Assembly (NCBI RefSeq): GCF_900090045.1
Contig: NW_021638291.1
Coordinates: forward strand, 1-64,000
Reading direction: 5' to 3'
DNA from: Plasmodium malariae
Lineage: Eukaryota > Apicomplexa > Aconoidasida > Haemosporida > Plasmodiidae
Length of the DNA: 64,000 bases
Shown: positions 25,850 through 37,712 of the stretch, one piece after another
How positions within the stretch are numbered: position 1 is the first letter of the stretch
How the letters are laid out: the number at the start of each line of letters is the position of its first letter
The notes under the pieces: model-generated
Database searches by the model: none
Told to the model about the DNA's origin: nothing
The model's input: the letters and a program-made list of their open reading frames with translations, nothing else
Made by a program: the position numbers and the translations under genes

Positions 25850-28778
25850 GAAAAATCTTTTTAAATATATTTATATTAATATATATATAAATATGTATAC
25901 TATATGAATGTGAAAACTGAAAGTGAAAGAATAATTATATTAATTTTGTGATATACATTAGGATATTGTCTATTATACAGCATACTAAAAATTTAAAGAT
26001 TTTACATATATTTTTCTAATATATTATTTTTTAGAAAATTAATTTGCTTACACAAGTTAACATCAATTTATTGTCATATAGTTATTATAAAACATTTAGA
26101 GTGTTATATTTTTATAATTATCTATATTCACTATATTCAACAAATAATATGAAATATAAATATTTCTACACTTATAGATATATTTCATCTATATATAATT
26201 TATTTTTGTTATACAAGAGTTAACACCAAATATATGATTTGGAATATTAATTATTTATATATTAATCGAAAATATATGTACTATTACCTTCTCAATACAG
26301 TTGTCAAAAAGTAATATAAAGCATTAATAATTTTCCTAAATTATATTATATGTTATTTTATATATTATATTTTAGTATTTTTTATCTATTTCCTTTTGTG
26401 TTCTAAATTATATTATTTAAAATAATTTTTTTATTGTAAGTTTTTTTTTTTAATTATAATAATTTATAAAGATGTTTTTTTGCTGCATTTATTTTTTTAT
26501 GCTTTTTTTTTAAATGATCATTACTGAAGAACTTATAAATTTATAATTTTTAAAAAGAAAGAAAAATAAAAAATATATAAATTTTTTGATTCTAAAATAT
26601 AATATATCTTATTTTAGATCTTATTTTAGTATTAAAATAAAATACATTTATTTAAATTATATAAAAACTTTAGCATTCCTTAAGTAATAATATGGTATGA
26701 ATATATAAAAGAGTTATATTGGATACAAATTTTTAAAACATCAAAATTTTGTTTGCGTATTAAATTTTATAATAGAATTATTTATTTAATATATAAACGT
26801 TCATCATATTGTAGGTATATAATGCATGTTAGATTATAATTGGTGCTATAAAAAAAATTTTGTATTTTTTTTTTTTTTCCGTGCATTGTATATTATTATA
26901 TGCTATGCAATAATTTATTTTTTTTTAATTATTTAATAATTTTTTAAAAGGTATAAAATGTAAAATATACTAAACTGTTATTAGAAAATGAAGAAAAAAT
27001 ATTTAATAATTATATTTTTAATATGTGTTAATGTACGCATTCAAATAAACATATTCTTTCTATTCTAATAAAATAAAATGTGTACGCACCAAACAAGGAA
27101 TTTCATTTTTTGTTTTTTCTGAATAGTATTTATATCAAAAACTTAGAATTGTTCTGTTAGAATATTAGCTTATATATACTTTTTAAGCATGTACGAATAA
27201 AATTAGTTTCACCAGGAATTATTAATTTATGTCTTTGTTTTTCTTGTAAATAAATTCATTGGTAATATTAACAAAAATATTTTTAAAATCATCTTCTCTT
27301 ATTTGTATATTATATTTATATTTTATTTATGTAGTTTAATATTAGTTAAAAATAAAATTAAATAACCAAGCAAATGACCTTATATTTTTAATATATATAC
27401 TTAGCAAAATTAACAACCTTGTTAATACAACTTTTAATGTTTTTTAATTATATATTTTTATCTTAATAAATATTAAAAGTTATGATATTTTATGAAGTCA
27501 CATTCTTTTCTTTATATGACATAAGCTTGTATTTAACTCTTGTTGGTTCAGATTCAAGTTATTAGAAGTATATATTCAAAAATTGATAATTCAATTTTAA
27601 TTTGTAATGGTTACATACATGGTAGACAATTAATTTGCTAATTATGAAGTTTTACCAATCAAGGAAAAAATACATTTATTATATTTTGATTACACTTGCA
27701 TAACAGTGTATTTAATAATATGATATACGAATTAATTTAATATTTATTACAAAATAAATTTGTAACAAAAATAAAAATTTCTTTTTATTCCAAATATTAT
27801 TATGCAAATATATTAGTGAACTAAAGTTATTAAGATTTAGTATATTTTATATAGGAATTACTTCATAGTTTTTTTTTTTTTTTTATATTACTGCTAAATT
27901 ATATATATATATATTAAAAAATGAAAAATTGAATAATATCCTTAAATTTACAAAATTTGCATTTATAAATGTTAATATAAATAATATATAATTAAAAATT
28001 ATTCCAATTAAAAATTATATAGTAGCCATAAAATATAAATTCTTATTTGCGTTTAAAGTAAGTATTTTTTGTGGATTAGTTCCTATGTTGTATATTTTAT
28101 TTTTAAAATATATTATTGTCCATAAAATAAATGCATAAATTTATGTATTAACTAATGTATCAGCTATCAAAAATATGATAGAAATGGTCGTACATATTAT
28201 AGTTTTCTTCATTTGTTACTACTATTATTATATTGTTATAATAATTAATAATTTAATAGGTTTATCAAGTTTTCCAAAAATATAATTCTTATGTTAAAAA
28301 TATTAATAGAAAAGTATCAATAAAAACAGTAATATTTCTTTTAAATATAGAGCAAAGCATTATTTATATTCTCTACGTTCTCTATATACTCAATATTTCG
28401 ATATATTAAGAATTAAAATATATTGTTTTTTATTTTGTTTTGAAAATAATTAATAAATATTTACTTAATATACTGTATTAAATTAATAATTTACATGTTT
28501 TGTATATTTATTAATTAATTAAAATAACTTCATTTTAATTAATTTTATTTTTATGTACATATAGTTAAGATAAAAAATTTATAATATACATTTAAATTTA
28601 AATATGATTATCTCAGTTGTAAGAAAAATTATAGTTATATAGTTTTCATTATGTTTTTACTAAAAAATATGAAAAACAGATTAAATAAAAAGTAATTGTA
28701 TATTTCATTTTTAAAAGAGTACCATATTTTGTTAATTATATTCTTACTTGGTGTGTTTCTATATTAAAGTTCTATATA
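25850..28778 (+). repeat. Duplicated upstream block E (shortened copy of block A)
   Basis: The sequence preceding fam-l 28779 is a diverged copy of about 2210-6613. Landmarks: 25966-26080 with about 2340-2440, 26805-26850 with about 58610-58660 (block C), and 27141-27160 ('cttagaattgttctgttaga') with 3461 and 58951. It is about 1.5 kb shorter than block A over the matching span. The exported-protein relic was not found, which suggests an internal deletion. No gene is present. Confidence 0.6.
28235..28397 (+). promoter_or_regulatory. Upstream element pair of fam-l 28779
   Basis: GTTATAATAATTAATAAT at 28235 (about -544) and TTTATATTCTCTACGTTCTC at about 28362 (about -417), followed by CTCAATATTTCG. 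The same pair and order occur upstream of the other fam genes. Confidence 0.5.
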
Positions 28779-29762
28779 ATGGAAAAAAAAATAAAGTCAC
28801 AGTTATTTATTAAAATTCCTAAGTTTACCCTTTTAAGTTGGATATGTTATATTTACATCTATATGGTACGATATTATTATTTAAATATATTTGTGTTATT
28901 CTTGTTTTTTTTTGTTTTATTTTTGTAATTACTTTTTTTAGTGTGATATTATTTATTTTTTTGATATTCATTACTTTTTTTGATTTTTTAGAGTACATTT
29001 AATAAATACTTGGATGAAAATTACATTTATAGTAGAAAAATTCATGGAACAACATATCGTATACTGTCAAAATATAAACAGGATAAATATTCAAATGCCT
29101 TAGTTTTAAAAGAGGAAATGACAAATAATGGAATGAAGAAAAAAAAAGATATATCTAATAATATGGAAGGGTACACTGGAAAAAGAAAGCATTCAAATGG
29201 AACTCCATTAGAATTTAGAGGAAACTGTAAATCATATATGAAAAAAAACAATTGTATGTTTGAAACAAAAAAATATTCCCACTTTGAAAAAAAAATATTC
29301 AAAGAAATGGATTTTATGGATTTTCTTAAAAACAACAAGACAATTAGTAATAAGTCTTACAGAAAAATAATACGTAAAAAATGCGTACAACTATTTGTTT
29401 TACCTTTATTAATATTCTTTTTGTTATCAGTACTTCTCATAGTAGATTCATCATGGAGTTTTGCAGATGGAGATAAAGGGTTGTGGGGTACAATAGGATT
29501 TTCGGATATTTTAAAAAAATGGGGACAAAATGATGAGTGGTTGAATGCAGTATATGAGTCTCTGAAAGATGCAAAATGGTTTTGGAAGCCCATTGGAATC
29601 GCGTCTGAAAATAGCAGTGAATTGGCTGTAATATTAAGATTATTTAGAATCCTAATATATGGCTTACCGTTTTTAATATTAGGTATAACACTTATATCAA
29701 AGGTTTTTTATTATCATAAAAAAGTTAAAAAATATGAAAGAATAAAGTTCAGACAAAGATAA
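28779..29762 (+). CDS. fam-l exported protein
   Basis: Intact two-exon fam-l gene of 285 residues. Exon 1 is 28779-28865 (MEKKIKSQLFIKI..., donor GTACGA). The intron is 28866-28991, and exon 2 is 28992-29762, opening STFNKYLDEN. Landmarks: PEXEL-like RILSK at residue 52; the family core CMFETKKYSHFEKKIFKE at about 117-134; a membrane helix at about 161-182 (FVLPLLIFFLLSVLLIV); a Trp-containing loop; a second helix at about 244-269; and the tail YYHKKVKKYERIKFRQR. Presumed exported, with a two-helix anchor. Published modelling of this family, as I recall it, suggested an RH5-like fold; that cannot be checked from the sequence. It heads the second l-m doublet. The - strand frames at 29042-29338 and 29357-29593 are shadows of this exon. 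Confidence 0.92.
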
Positions 29763-32729
29763 AATTAATAATGAGTTACATAATTTTTCTGTAATAAAAT
29801 AATCAATGTGAACTAATAATTACAATATATATAAATATATATAATAAGCATATCAATAATTGCTTAATTCTTGTATATGAACATACAGATAAGGGAATTT
29901 TTTATAAACAAGTTAAAAAAATTCTATCTTAGTTTTTTTGTGAATCAGAATGTTTTAATATATTTCTATCTGTAGTTTTAATTATTGTTTGAGCTTTAAT
30001 GTAAATAATGGCTTCGGGTATATTAATGTATTCCTGTAAATTCGTATAAGTATATGTTTTTGTACATTATTATTACTATATAAAAAGATAATCTATACAA
30101 TTTTATCAACATATTGTGCTGATTTATATTTTAACTATAATAGGATTTCTTTTTATTTGATCTCTTTCTAATCTAAAATGGTTATTTGTTGATATATTTA
30201 GATAAATGTTTAATTAGATTTATATTAAAAAAGGATGTATTACATTTTTCATTTAACAAATAAATGTGAACGCATATTGTTGTATTGATACATATATATT
30301 ATATAAGGAAACATTTAATATTTATTATATATATAAGTTTATTAATAATGTGTTATAGAACTTATTTATTTAAACGTCCTTTTAACAAACATTTATTTTT
30401 TTTTTAATGGTTTAAAGAGAAAATATAGATATACATTAAATTATTATTTTTATTAAATATTTTTTTGTTTAGAATCGATTAACTTAGCATTTATACATAT
30501 GACCAGTTAATGTAGTGCTAAACACTTTTCATTTCTTATAATTGCGCTTAATTTTATAAAATTACTTAAATATATATTATATTGAATATTTATACATATT
30601 TCAAGTTTATATTTATTATTTTTTATTTTTTACGATATAAAATGATAATATTAATGAATTAAATATACTTATATATTAATAGATAATATGAATTATTTTT
30701 ATTTTTTTTTTGCCTTTCATAATAGTAAAATTGTAAATATATCAATACCTCACTAAAAAAGTGAATTATAGTTAGGTGTCATGGATAAATATATATTTGT
30801 TCTGCATTCATCTAATAATTTGCAAATAATATTTTATATTTATGTCCTTTTTTTTTATGTCTAAAAATATATCAATTGAAGAGTTATTATTATTTTAAAG
30901 GTGTAAAAAAAATATATATTTAAATTATATTGACAAATACCAATACATTTATATTTATAATGTAAATTTTTAGATAAAATATTATTAAAAGAAGCATTAT
31001 TTTTTTATTGATAATTAATATGCATATTATATTTTTTTTTTTAATTAGATATGTTTTATTTTAGCTTTATTAAAAAAATTTCAATATTTTATTGTAAAAG
31101 TTTTTATTAAATAAGTATAATAATTTTATATTAGAAATATTAATAAATTACTGTTTAAAAAAAAAAGGAAAAAATCTATTAAAATTTCCTTTGTAAAAGT
31201 AAAAATATTTTTATTACATTTTAGACAATAATACTGAAGGAAAAAAATGAATTAGTCTAATTGCATACTATGCTGAACATATTACCATCTAAAAATAAAA
31301 TATATTAGGATACATAATAAATTTATAAGATAGCATTAAAAGAAAGAATATTGGATCTAGAGGTGAATGCTGATATAATAAGATATTTATACTACTACAT
31401 ATATATAGTAGCATAATTCATTTATTGTGTAAATATATATTAAGGACAAAAATATATTTTTTATAAGGAACTTAATATATTTGTATATTACTGCTTAATT
31501 GAGTAAAATCATAAATAATTTAAAAAAATATGATTTATTTTTAAAAGAAAATACTAAAATATTGTTTAGAAATAATAAATATAGAAAAAACAAAAAACTT
31601 GTATTTATATTTAAATTTTTAAGAGGAATATATGAGGTAGAGAATTTATTTTTCATAAATAATCTCATAATACGTATATATTTGTTTTTAAACATTTTAA
31701 AAATGGAATGGCTTATACTTTATATGGCAATATTTTATGTGATATAAAACGTTAAATACCGAAATCCTTGTAACATAAAAAGATAGATAAGGAGGTTGAA
31801 TATATGTTGAGGTAAAAGTATAAATAATGTAAAACTATAAAAATATAATGATATTAATTTTTGTAATATTTTAACATTTTCTAATGCCGTTTATTATTAC
31901 CTTGTATAAATAATTTATTTTAAAGATAACTACAATATAACGATATATTTCAGATTATTACAATAATATCTTGTGAGTATAACTTTTTCATAATTATCAC
32001 TGTTTGAGTTCCACATAAAGAAGGCAAGTATTTGGGTATAATATATTTTTTGTTTATAATTTTTTAATAAATGATTATTTGTTTTTATATTTATGTTTAT
32101 GTTTATGTTTATTTATTTTAGTACACCTTTAATATTTGCTCCTGACATAACATATTTTTAAAGGAATAAATAAAAAATAATATATACCTTCTGAAATTAA
32201 TAGAAAAATTACTAAAACATACATTTTAGTAAATTATTTTGTCTTATCCTATTTTTTGTGTGCAAATTATTCATTATATATATTATACTTAATTGTAAAT
32301 TCATTTCATCTGGAATATTCATTAATTAATATAATTGCATGCAATATTTCTATAAACATTTTATCTTTAACAACATTTGTTTTTTATCCTTTTTCTACCA
32401 TATTAGTATTTCTTCTAAATATATATATAATAAATAAAAAATTAAAGTATAATGTCCTCCAATATAGCGATTTTTCATTGAGAAATGATAGAATAAATCA
32501 AAATTAAAAATTGTAATTTTTAAAAATAATAGCACAAATATAAAGAATGAATTACTGTTTGCTTTATAGTGTCTATATCTTTATAGATTAGGTAGTATAG
32601 ATTAAATTCATCATTTTAAGAGAATTATACACAATAAAATATATTCATTAAGGAGAAACTAATTCCCCTACTATAATTGTAATAATACACAAAGTTTTTG
32701 TTTTATTTTGTTATTATTATTTTTATAGT
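29763..32729. other. Doublet spacer between fam-l 28779 and fam-m 33277
   Basis: No gene is seen. Its position corresponds to the spacer at 7610-10343 of the first doublet. Frames at 31499-31747, its antisense 31495-31695, and 32256-32507 lack family motifs. A short (TTTATG)n-type repeat lies at about 32088-32110. Confidence 0.4.
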
Positions 32730-32904
32730 GTTATAATAATTAATGTTCTACAAAATATATCTAGATTTTCCTAAATACAATATTTACAAATTTAGAATTA
32801 TTATTATGATAACAACCTTAAAATTATTAATTATTACGTTAATATATTGAAGAATATATTATATATGTACTGCACATTCTATGTAGTAGATAAACTCAAT
32901 ATTT
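32730..32904 (+). promoter_or_regulatory. Upstream element pair of fam-m 33277
   Basis: GTTATAATAATTAATG at 32730 (about -547) is well conserved. The second element, at about 32862-32904, is degraded but keeps 'cacattctatgtag' and 'actcaatattt'. Loss of the second element accompanies a decayed gene. Confidence 0.4.
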
Positions 32905-33276
32905 ACATATAATATAAAAACCCTTACTTATTTCTTATTTTATTCCGAAAATAATTAATAAAAGCATTACCTAATTAATACACTACATTAAATTAAATAT
33001 ATATTTAATTATATACGAACAAATTCTAGTTAATTTATTTTTATAAAACTTATATTTATATTAATATAACATTATTAGTTATACAATATATTTCTAAAGT
33101 TATGTTACTATTTATATGTAGTATTATTAATTATAATTATATATATTTTATTATATTTTTATGAGAGTATTATAAAAAAAAAAAATTTAATAAATATAGA
33201 ACTGTTTGTTATTGGAAGTACATTATATTTTTGTTAACATTTTCCTTAATATAATATAGTATTAAAGATATATATA

Positions 33277-34164
33277 ATGGGACACAAAATTAATATAAAA
33301 ATATTTATTAAAATTGCTAAGTTTATCATTCTATCATGGATAAGCAATTTTAGTAATTATGTGGTAAAACAATATCATATAAGTATAATATTTATTATTT
33401 ATAATTTTTTTGTTTTGTATTAATCATTACAATATATTACCATTAGTTTATTTATTCTTATTAATTATAATCATTTACTTTGAATTTTTAGTGTATATCT
33501 GGCAAATCTTAGGACGGAAACTGTAAGTATGATAGGAAAATAGATATAAAACGTTATAGATTATTAGAAAAATATAAACATGACAAAGATTCAAATAATA
33601 TACTTTTAAAAAAAAGATTCCCAAATGCTGAAATTGATAAACAGAAAGACATATCTCATAATGAAAAAGTAACGAAAAGAAAAAATAAAAAATCAAATAA
33701 AAGTTTATTAAATAAGTCGCAGTACTATACAGAAAATGTAGATTATAATAATGAAATTTTTGATGGAAAACACTTTCATTTTGAAAAAAAATGGATTAAA
33801 AAAAGAAATTATGATGATTTGATTGAAAAAAAGAGGAGATTTCGTGGTATATCATTAAAAAATAAAATGTAGAAGCTATGGATTTGGAGTTATATTTTTT
33901 CTTTTTTCTTTGTCATGAATAACTTCTTCAACAGTAAGAAGAATGGGATATTTAAATAATGTAAACGAGAAGCTTATAGAACTTATAAAATTAATTGTAA
34001 TGTTGGAAGATGTATACACAATACAACCCTATACTAGTATAATGGCCTTTGGGATACATATCACTATGACAGATATCCTATTTTTGATAAGCATTTAGAA
34101 GATCTCTTGCAATAACGAAAGGTATAAAAAAATCAAGTTGATGACTGAGTTAAATTTATATTAG
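33277..34164 (+). pseudogene. fam-m pseudogene
   Basis: Decayed two-exon fam-m gene. Exon 1 is 33277-33363 (MGHKINIKIFIKI..., donor GTAAAA), intron 33364-33491, and exon 2 from 33492. A TAG lies at 33510-33512, seven codons into exon 2. Downstream, RYRLLEKYKHDKDS and the core EIFDGKHFHFEKKWIKK are readable. The frame then slips in a run of six A at 33857-33862, where paralogues have seven. In the new frame YGFGV continues, but TGA 33916-33918 and TAG 34096-34098 follow. The tail YKKIKLMTE survives, but the normal stop after it is lost, and the next one is TAG 34162-34164. Four independent lesions make this a clear pseudogene. It is the second member of the doublet headed by 28779. Confidence 0.9.
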
Positions 34165-36160
34165 AGAATATGTATATATGTGTAAGAACGTCTTTAATAA
34201 GTAAAAATAGCCTTAATATTTTCAGTGATATACTTAAGAACCTTATATATAATTCTAATATATTATAAATGCACATGTTCCTACGTGGTCTCTTTGATAT
34301 CTAACAATAAAACATTATATTCATTTTTTCTGAAATTAAATATTTTAATATTTTATAATTTATATTTTAAATTAATTTGGTAGCCTAATATAATTTTATG
34401 GCATAATTTGTATATTTGCAACTTTATATATATTTGTAGGAATATTTATGTTTTTGTTTTTAAATGAATATATATTAGCATATTTTATATAATTTTTGTA
34501 GATCTGTGATAATTTATATTTGTACTAGTATATGATTCTTTATATTATATACCTGACTCTATTATAAATTGACTATTTTTTCATATAATAAGAAAAATAT
34601 AATATTAGCTTTAAATTAAAAATAAATGAGTCTTGTTTTGCACTTAATTACAGGAATCAAAAATATAGAGATTAATTTTTATGTATTTAAGTATTGATAT
34701 ATATTGCTTAGTAAAAAACATGTTTATTCTATAAAATACGTTTTGTGTAATATATAATATAAAATATATTAATTGTAAACGCCTTTTTAACAGATATTTT
34801 GTTTTTTATAGATTTAATAAATGTACAGTTATAAATGTATAAAAAAAAATTATATTTTTTAATTATGCTTATAACTTCTTACTAATTGAGGGATTAAATA
34901 TAATAACAATTATGAAAAGAGTTAACACCAATTATTTTATTATTATTCCAAGTTAGAGTGTTAATTAAGTTTAGTGAAAATTAATTAAATATATATTAAT
35001 TTGGCATTTAATAAACTTAAGTTATATATTATGAAATTATTTTTTATGTTATTCAATGATTATGTTAATGAGTTAATTTTAATCATATATTATTATTAAA
35101 TACGTAAAATTCTTTTTTTTTGGGGGGGATTTGATTTCTAATAATTGTACAATGATAAAAATATAATATATATATCTGTAAAAATCTAAATTATCATCAA
35201 TAGTAATCGAAATAAATATATATTTTGTACAAGCATTTCATTATATGTAGGTATTTATTTATATATTTGTACTATATTCATGGTCTTTTATAAATATATA
35301 AGTAAAGATTTAATATTATTTCAAGAATGCAAAATGATACATATAGTTTATACTCACTGATAAGAACTCTCTTATATTTAAATTCTCATTTTGTAAATGA
35401 AATAAAACAAAACAAAAAACACAAACTGTTTTCTTATATACAATTCATATATACAAATATATTTTTGGCTTAGATGCACGAGTTAGTATTCAAGTTACTT
35501 CTAAGAACGGTTCACCACAAATTAGTGTAATTTCGTTTTTACTATAAAATGCATGTGCGTTATTATTTATATGGTGTATGACAAAGTTGTTGTAATATAT
35601 AAGTTTATACATACTTTTAATATTTTATTATTACTATTACGTAGTTCCTTAATTAATTGTATTTTATAGTTATTAATTATATTTGCTTAATGTAATAAAA
35701 CGTAAAGAATAAAATATATGTGTTTTTATTGTTTATTGAATAAAAAAATATATTAATGAAACAATGATATTTTGATAATTATGCAACTATGTAAGTATTA
35801 ATATATATTCTTACTTTTATTTTATTATATAATATTAAAATTTCTTCTAAGTATATATATATATATTTATTTATTTAAAAAACGAAATAAATAATAAATT
35901 ATAGAGTAGAATTTAAAAAAAATCCATTTACAAGTAATATGAATTAAACTTAATTTAAAAGCGTAATTTACAAAAATTATTATACAAAAATAAAAAATTC
36001 TCATTTATTGAATTTTTAAATATATATTAAATTATATATTTTGTAATATCTAGTAAATTATATTTTTCTAGATACATTATAGATCATTAAATAATTAAAT
36101 TACCGTAATTAATATAATATAAACTGTTGTATTAACTATGCTTTATTTAACCTTATTATT
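34165..36160. other. AT-rich spacer with an isolated G tract
   Basis: No gene is seen. The run of seven to eight G at about 35121-35128, directly after a T tract, is unusual in this base composition. An (AT)n run lies near 35851-35865. Confidence 0.35.
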
Positions 36161-36164
36161 ATTA

Positions 36165-36325
36165 GAATATTATAATAATTTATATTATAAAACATTAATT
36201 TCCAATTTTTGAAAACAAATGGTTTTTAAAATTAGAATTATTAAAATAAAAATATTGCTAAAATTGGTTATCTAAATACAGGGAAAATTCATTGCCTATA
36301 TTCTCTACATTCTATATGCTACTAC
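36165..36325 (+). promoter_or_regulatory. Upstream element pair of fam-l 36728
   Basis: ATATTATAATAATTTATA at about 36167 (about -560) and CTATATTCTCTACATTCTAT at about 36296 (about -432). The second element is almost identical to that of the gene at 62038. Confidence 0.45.
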
Positions 36326-36727
36326 ATGAAATATATTTTTGGAAATATTCAGTAAACTTATTTTTATTTTAACATATTTATAAGTGATGAATAAAAAAAT
36401 ATTTAATTATTGTTCAACATTAAATAATTAAACTATATTTTTTGAATATTTATAAATGTATACAAATTATTTTTTTTAATAAAAATTAATTTATTAAAAG
36501 CAAAATAAAGATAAGAATTTTATTATATATTATTAAAGATATTTTTCATTGTGTCTACTGTTAAATATATTATATGTACTTTTTTTTTTTATCGCATCAT
36601 AAATACATAAAAGAAAAATGAAAAAAATACTAAATATATAATTAATTATTTTTTAACATTAAAATAATATTATACTATTGTTTATTTATTCTTTCTTGAA
36701 TAAGTTATAGTATTAAAATTTTATATC

Positions 36728-37712
36728 ATGGAAAAAAAAATGATGATACTTTTACGTATTAAAATTTATGCGTTTATACTTTTATCCTGGACATACTATT
36801 TTAAAAATGACGTAGTATGAAAATATTATTTGAAAATATTTTGGTTATTACCATTTTTAGTGTTTTATTTTCGTTAATAAGCTTTTTTAGCATAGAATAT
36901 TTCATTCATTAAATAACAAATGTATACTTTGTTTTTTTTAGAGTGTATTTAAGATGTCTGCGGTTGATAATTACAAGCTTGAAAAAAAAATAGATGCAAG
37001 CAGATATAGGATACTAGCAAACTATAAACAGGATAAGGATTCATGTGCTGTATATTTACAAGAATATATACCAAAATATCCATCAAACGAAAAAAGGTAC
37101 ATATCTAATAATGAAGAAAAAACCACAGAAACAAAAAAGCAGTCAAATGGAAGCGCATTAGTGAATGAAGGAGGTCATAAGCAACATATGAAAAATAAAT
37201 CTTTTATGTTTGAAACAAGAGCATATTCTCGTATAGAAAAAAAAATATTCAAAGAATTAGATTACTTAGATTTTCTTTAAAACAACAGAACTATTACTAA
37301 TAAGTTTTTCAGAAAAATAATATTTAAAAAATACAAAGTACGAATTTGTTTACCTTTATTCTTATTCTTGTTTTTATCAATCTCAATAATATTAGATTTT
37401 TCTTGTGGTTATGGAATTATTGGGAGATTGATAAAAGTACTGAAAGACGCACATGGAACTAAATGGTCTAGGCCTTTGCGTGCTTTCGTGCGGAACCTAA
37501 ATTTAGACTTTTTGTGGTATAAGAAAACGGTTAAGATTATGAAAAAAGGAAGTCCAACTCCTATAAATTGGACTTTTATAACTAAACCATTTCTAATTTA
37601 TATAATTTATTGTATACCTCTCCTAATACTGGGTATCAGCATTATATTAGGAATTTTTTACTACCATAAAAAAGTAAAAAAATATCAAGAAATTAAGTTC
37701 AGGAAAAGGTAA
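36728..37712 (+). pseudogene. fam-l gene with a single in-frame nonsense codon
   Basis: Exon 1 is 36728-36814 (MEKKMMILLRIKI..., donor GTATGA), intron 36815-36941, exon 2 36942-37712. The register is open over the full family length (285 codons) except for TAA at 37278-37280, about codon 142. There the intact paralogues have Lys in DFLKNN, so one A-to-T change explains it. Before it lie RYRILANYKQD and SFMFETRAYSRIEKKIFKEL. After it lie the first helix (LPLFLFLFLSISIIL), the second helix (YCIPLLILGISIILGIFYY) and HKKVKKYQEIKFRKR. The truncated product would lack both membrane helices. This is either a very young pseudogene, a sequencing error or a read-through candidate. Confidence 0.88.

Noticed and set aside
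29042..29593. Two - strand frames opposite fam-l exon 2
   Set aside because: They are shadows of a strongly supported coding exon. Lys-rich sense codons give open Phe-rich antisense frames.
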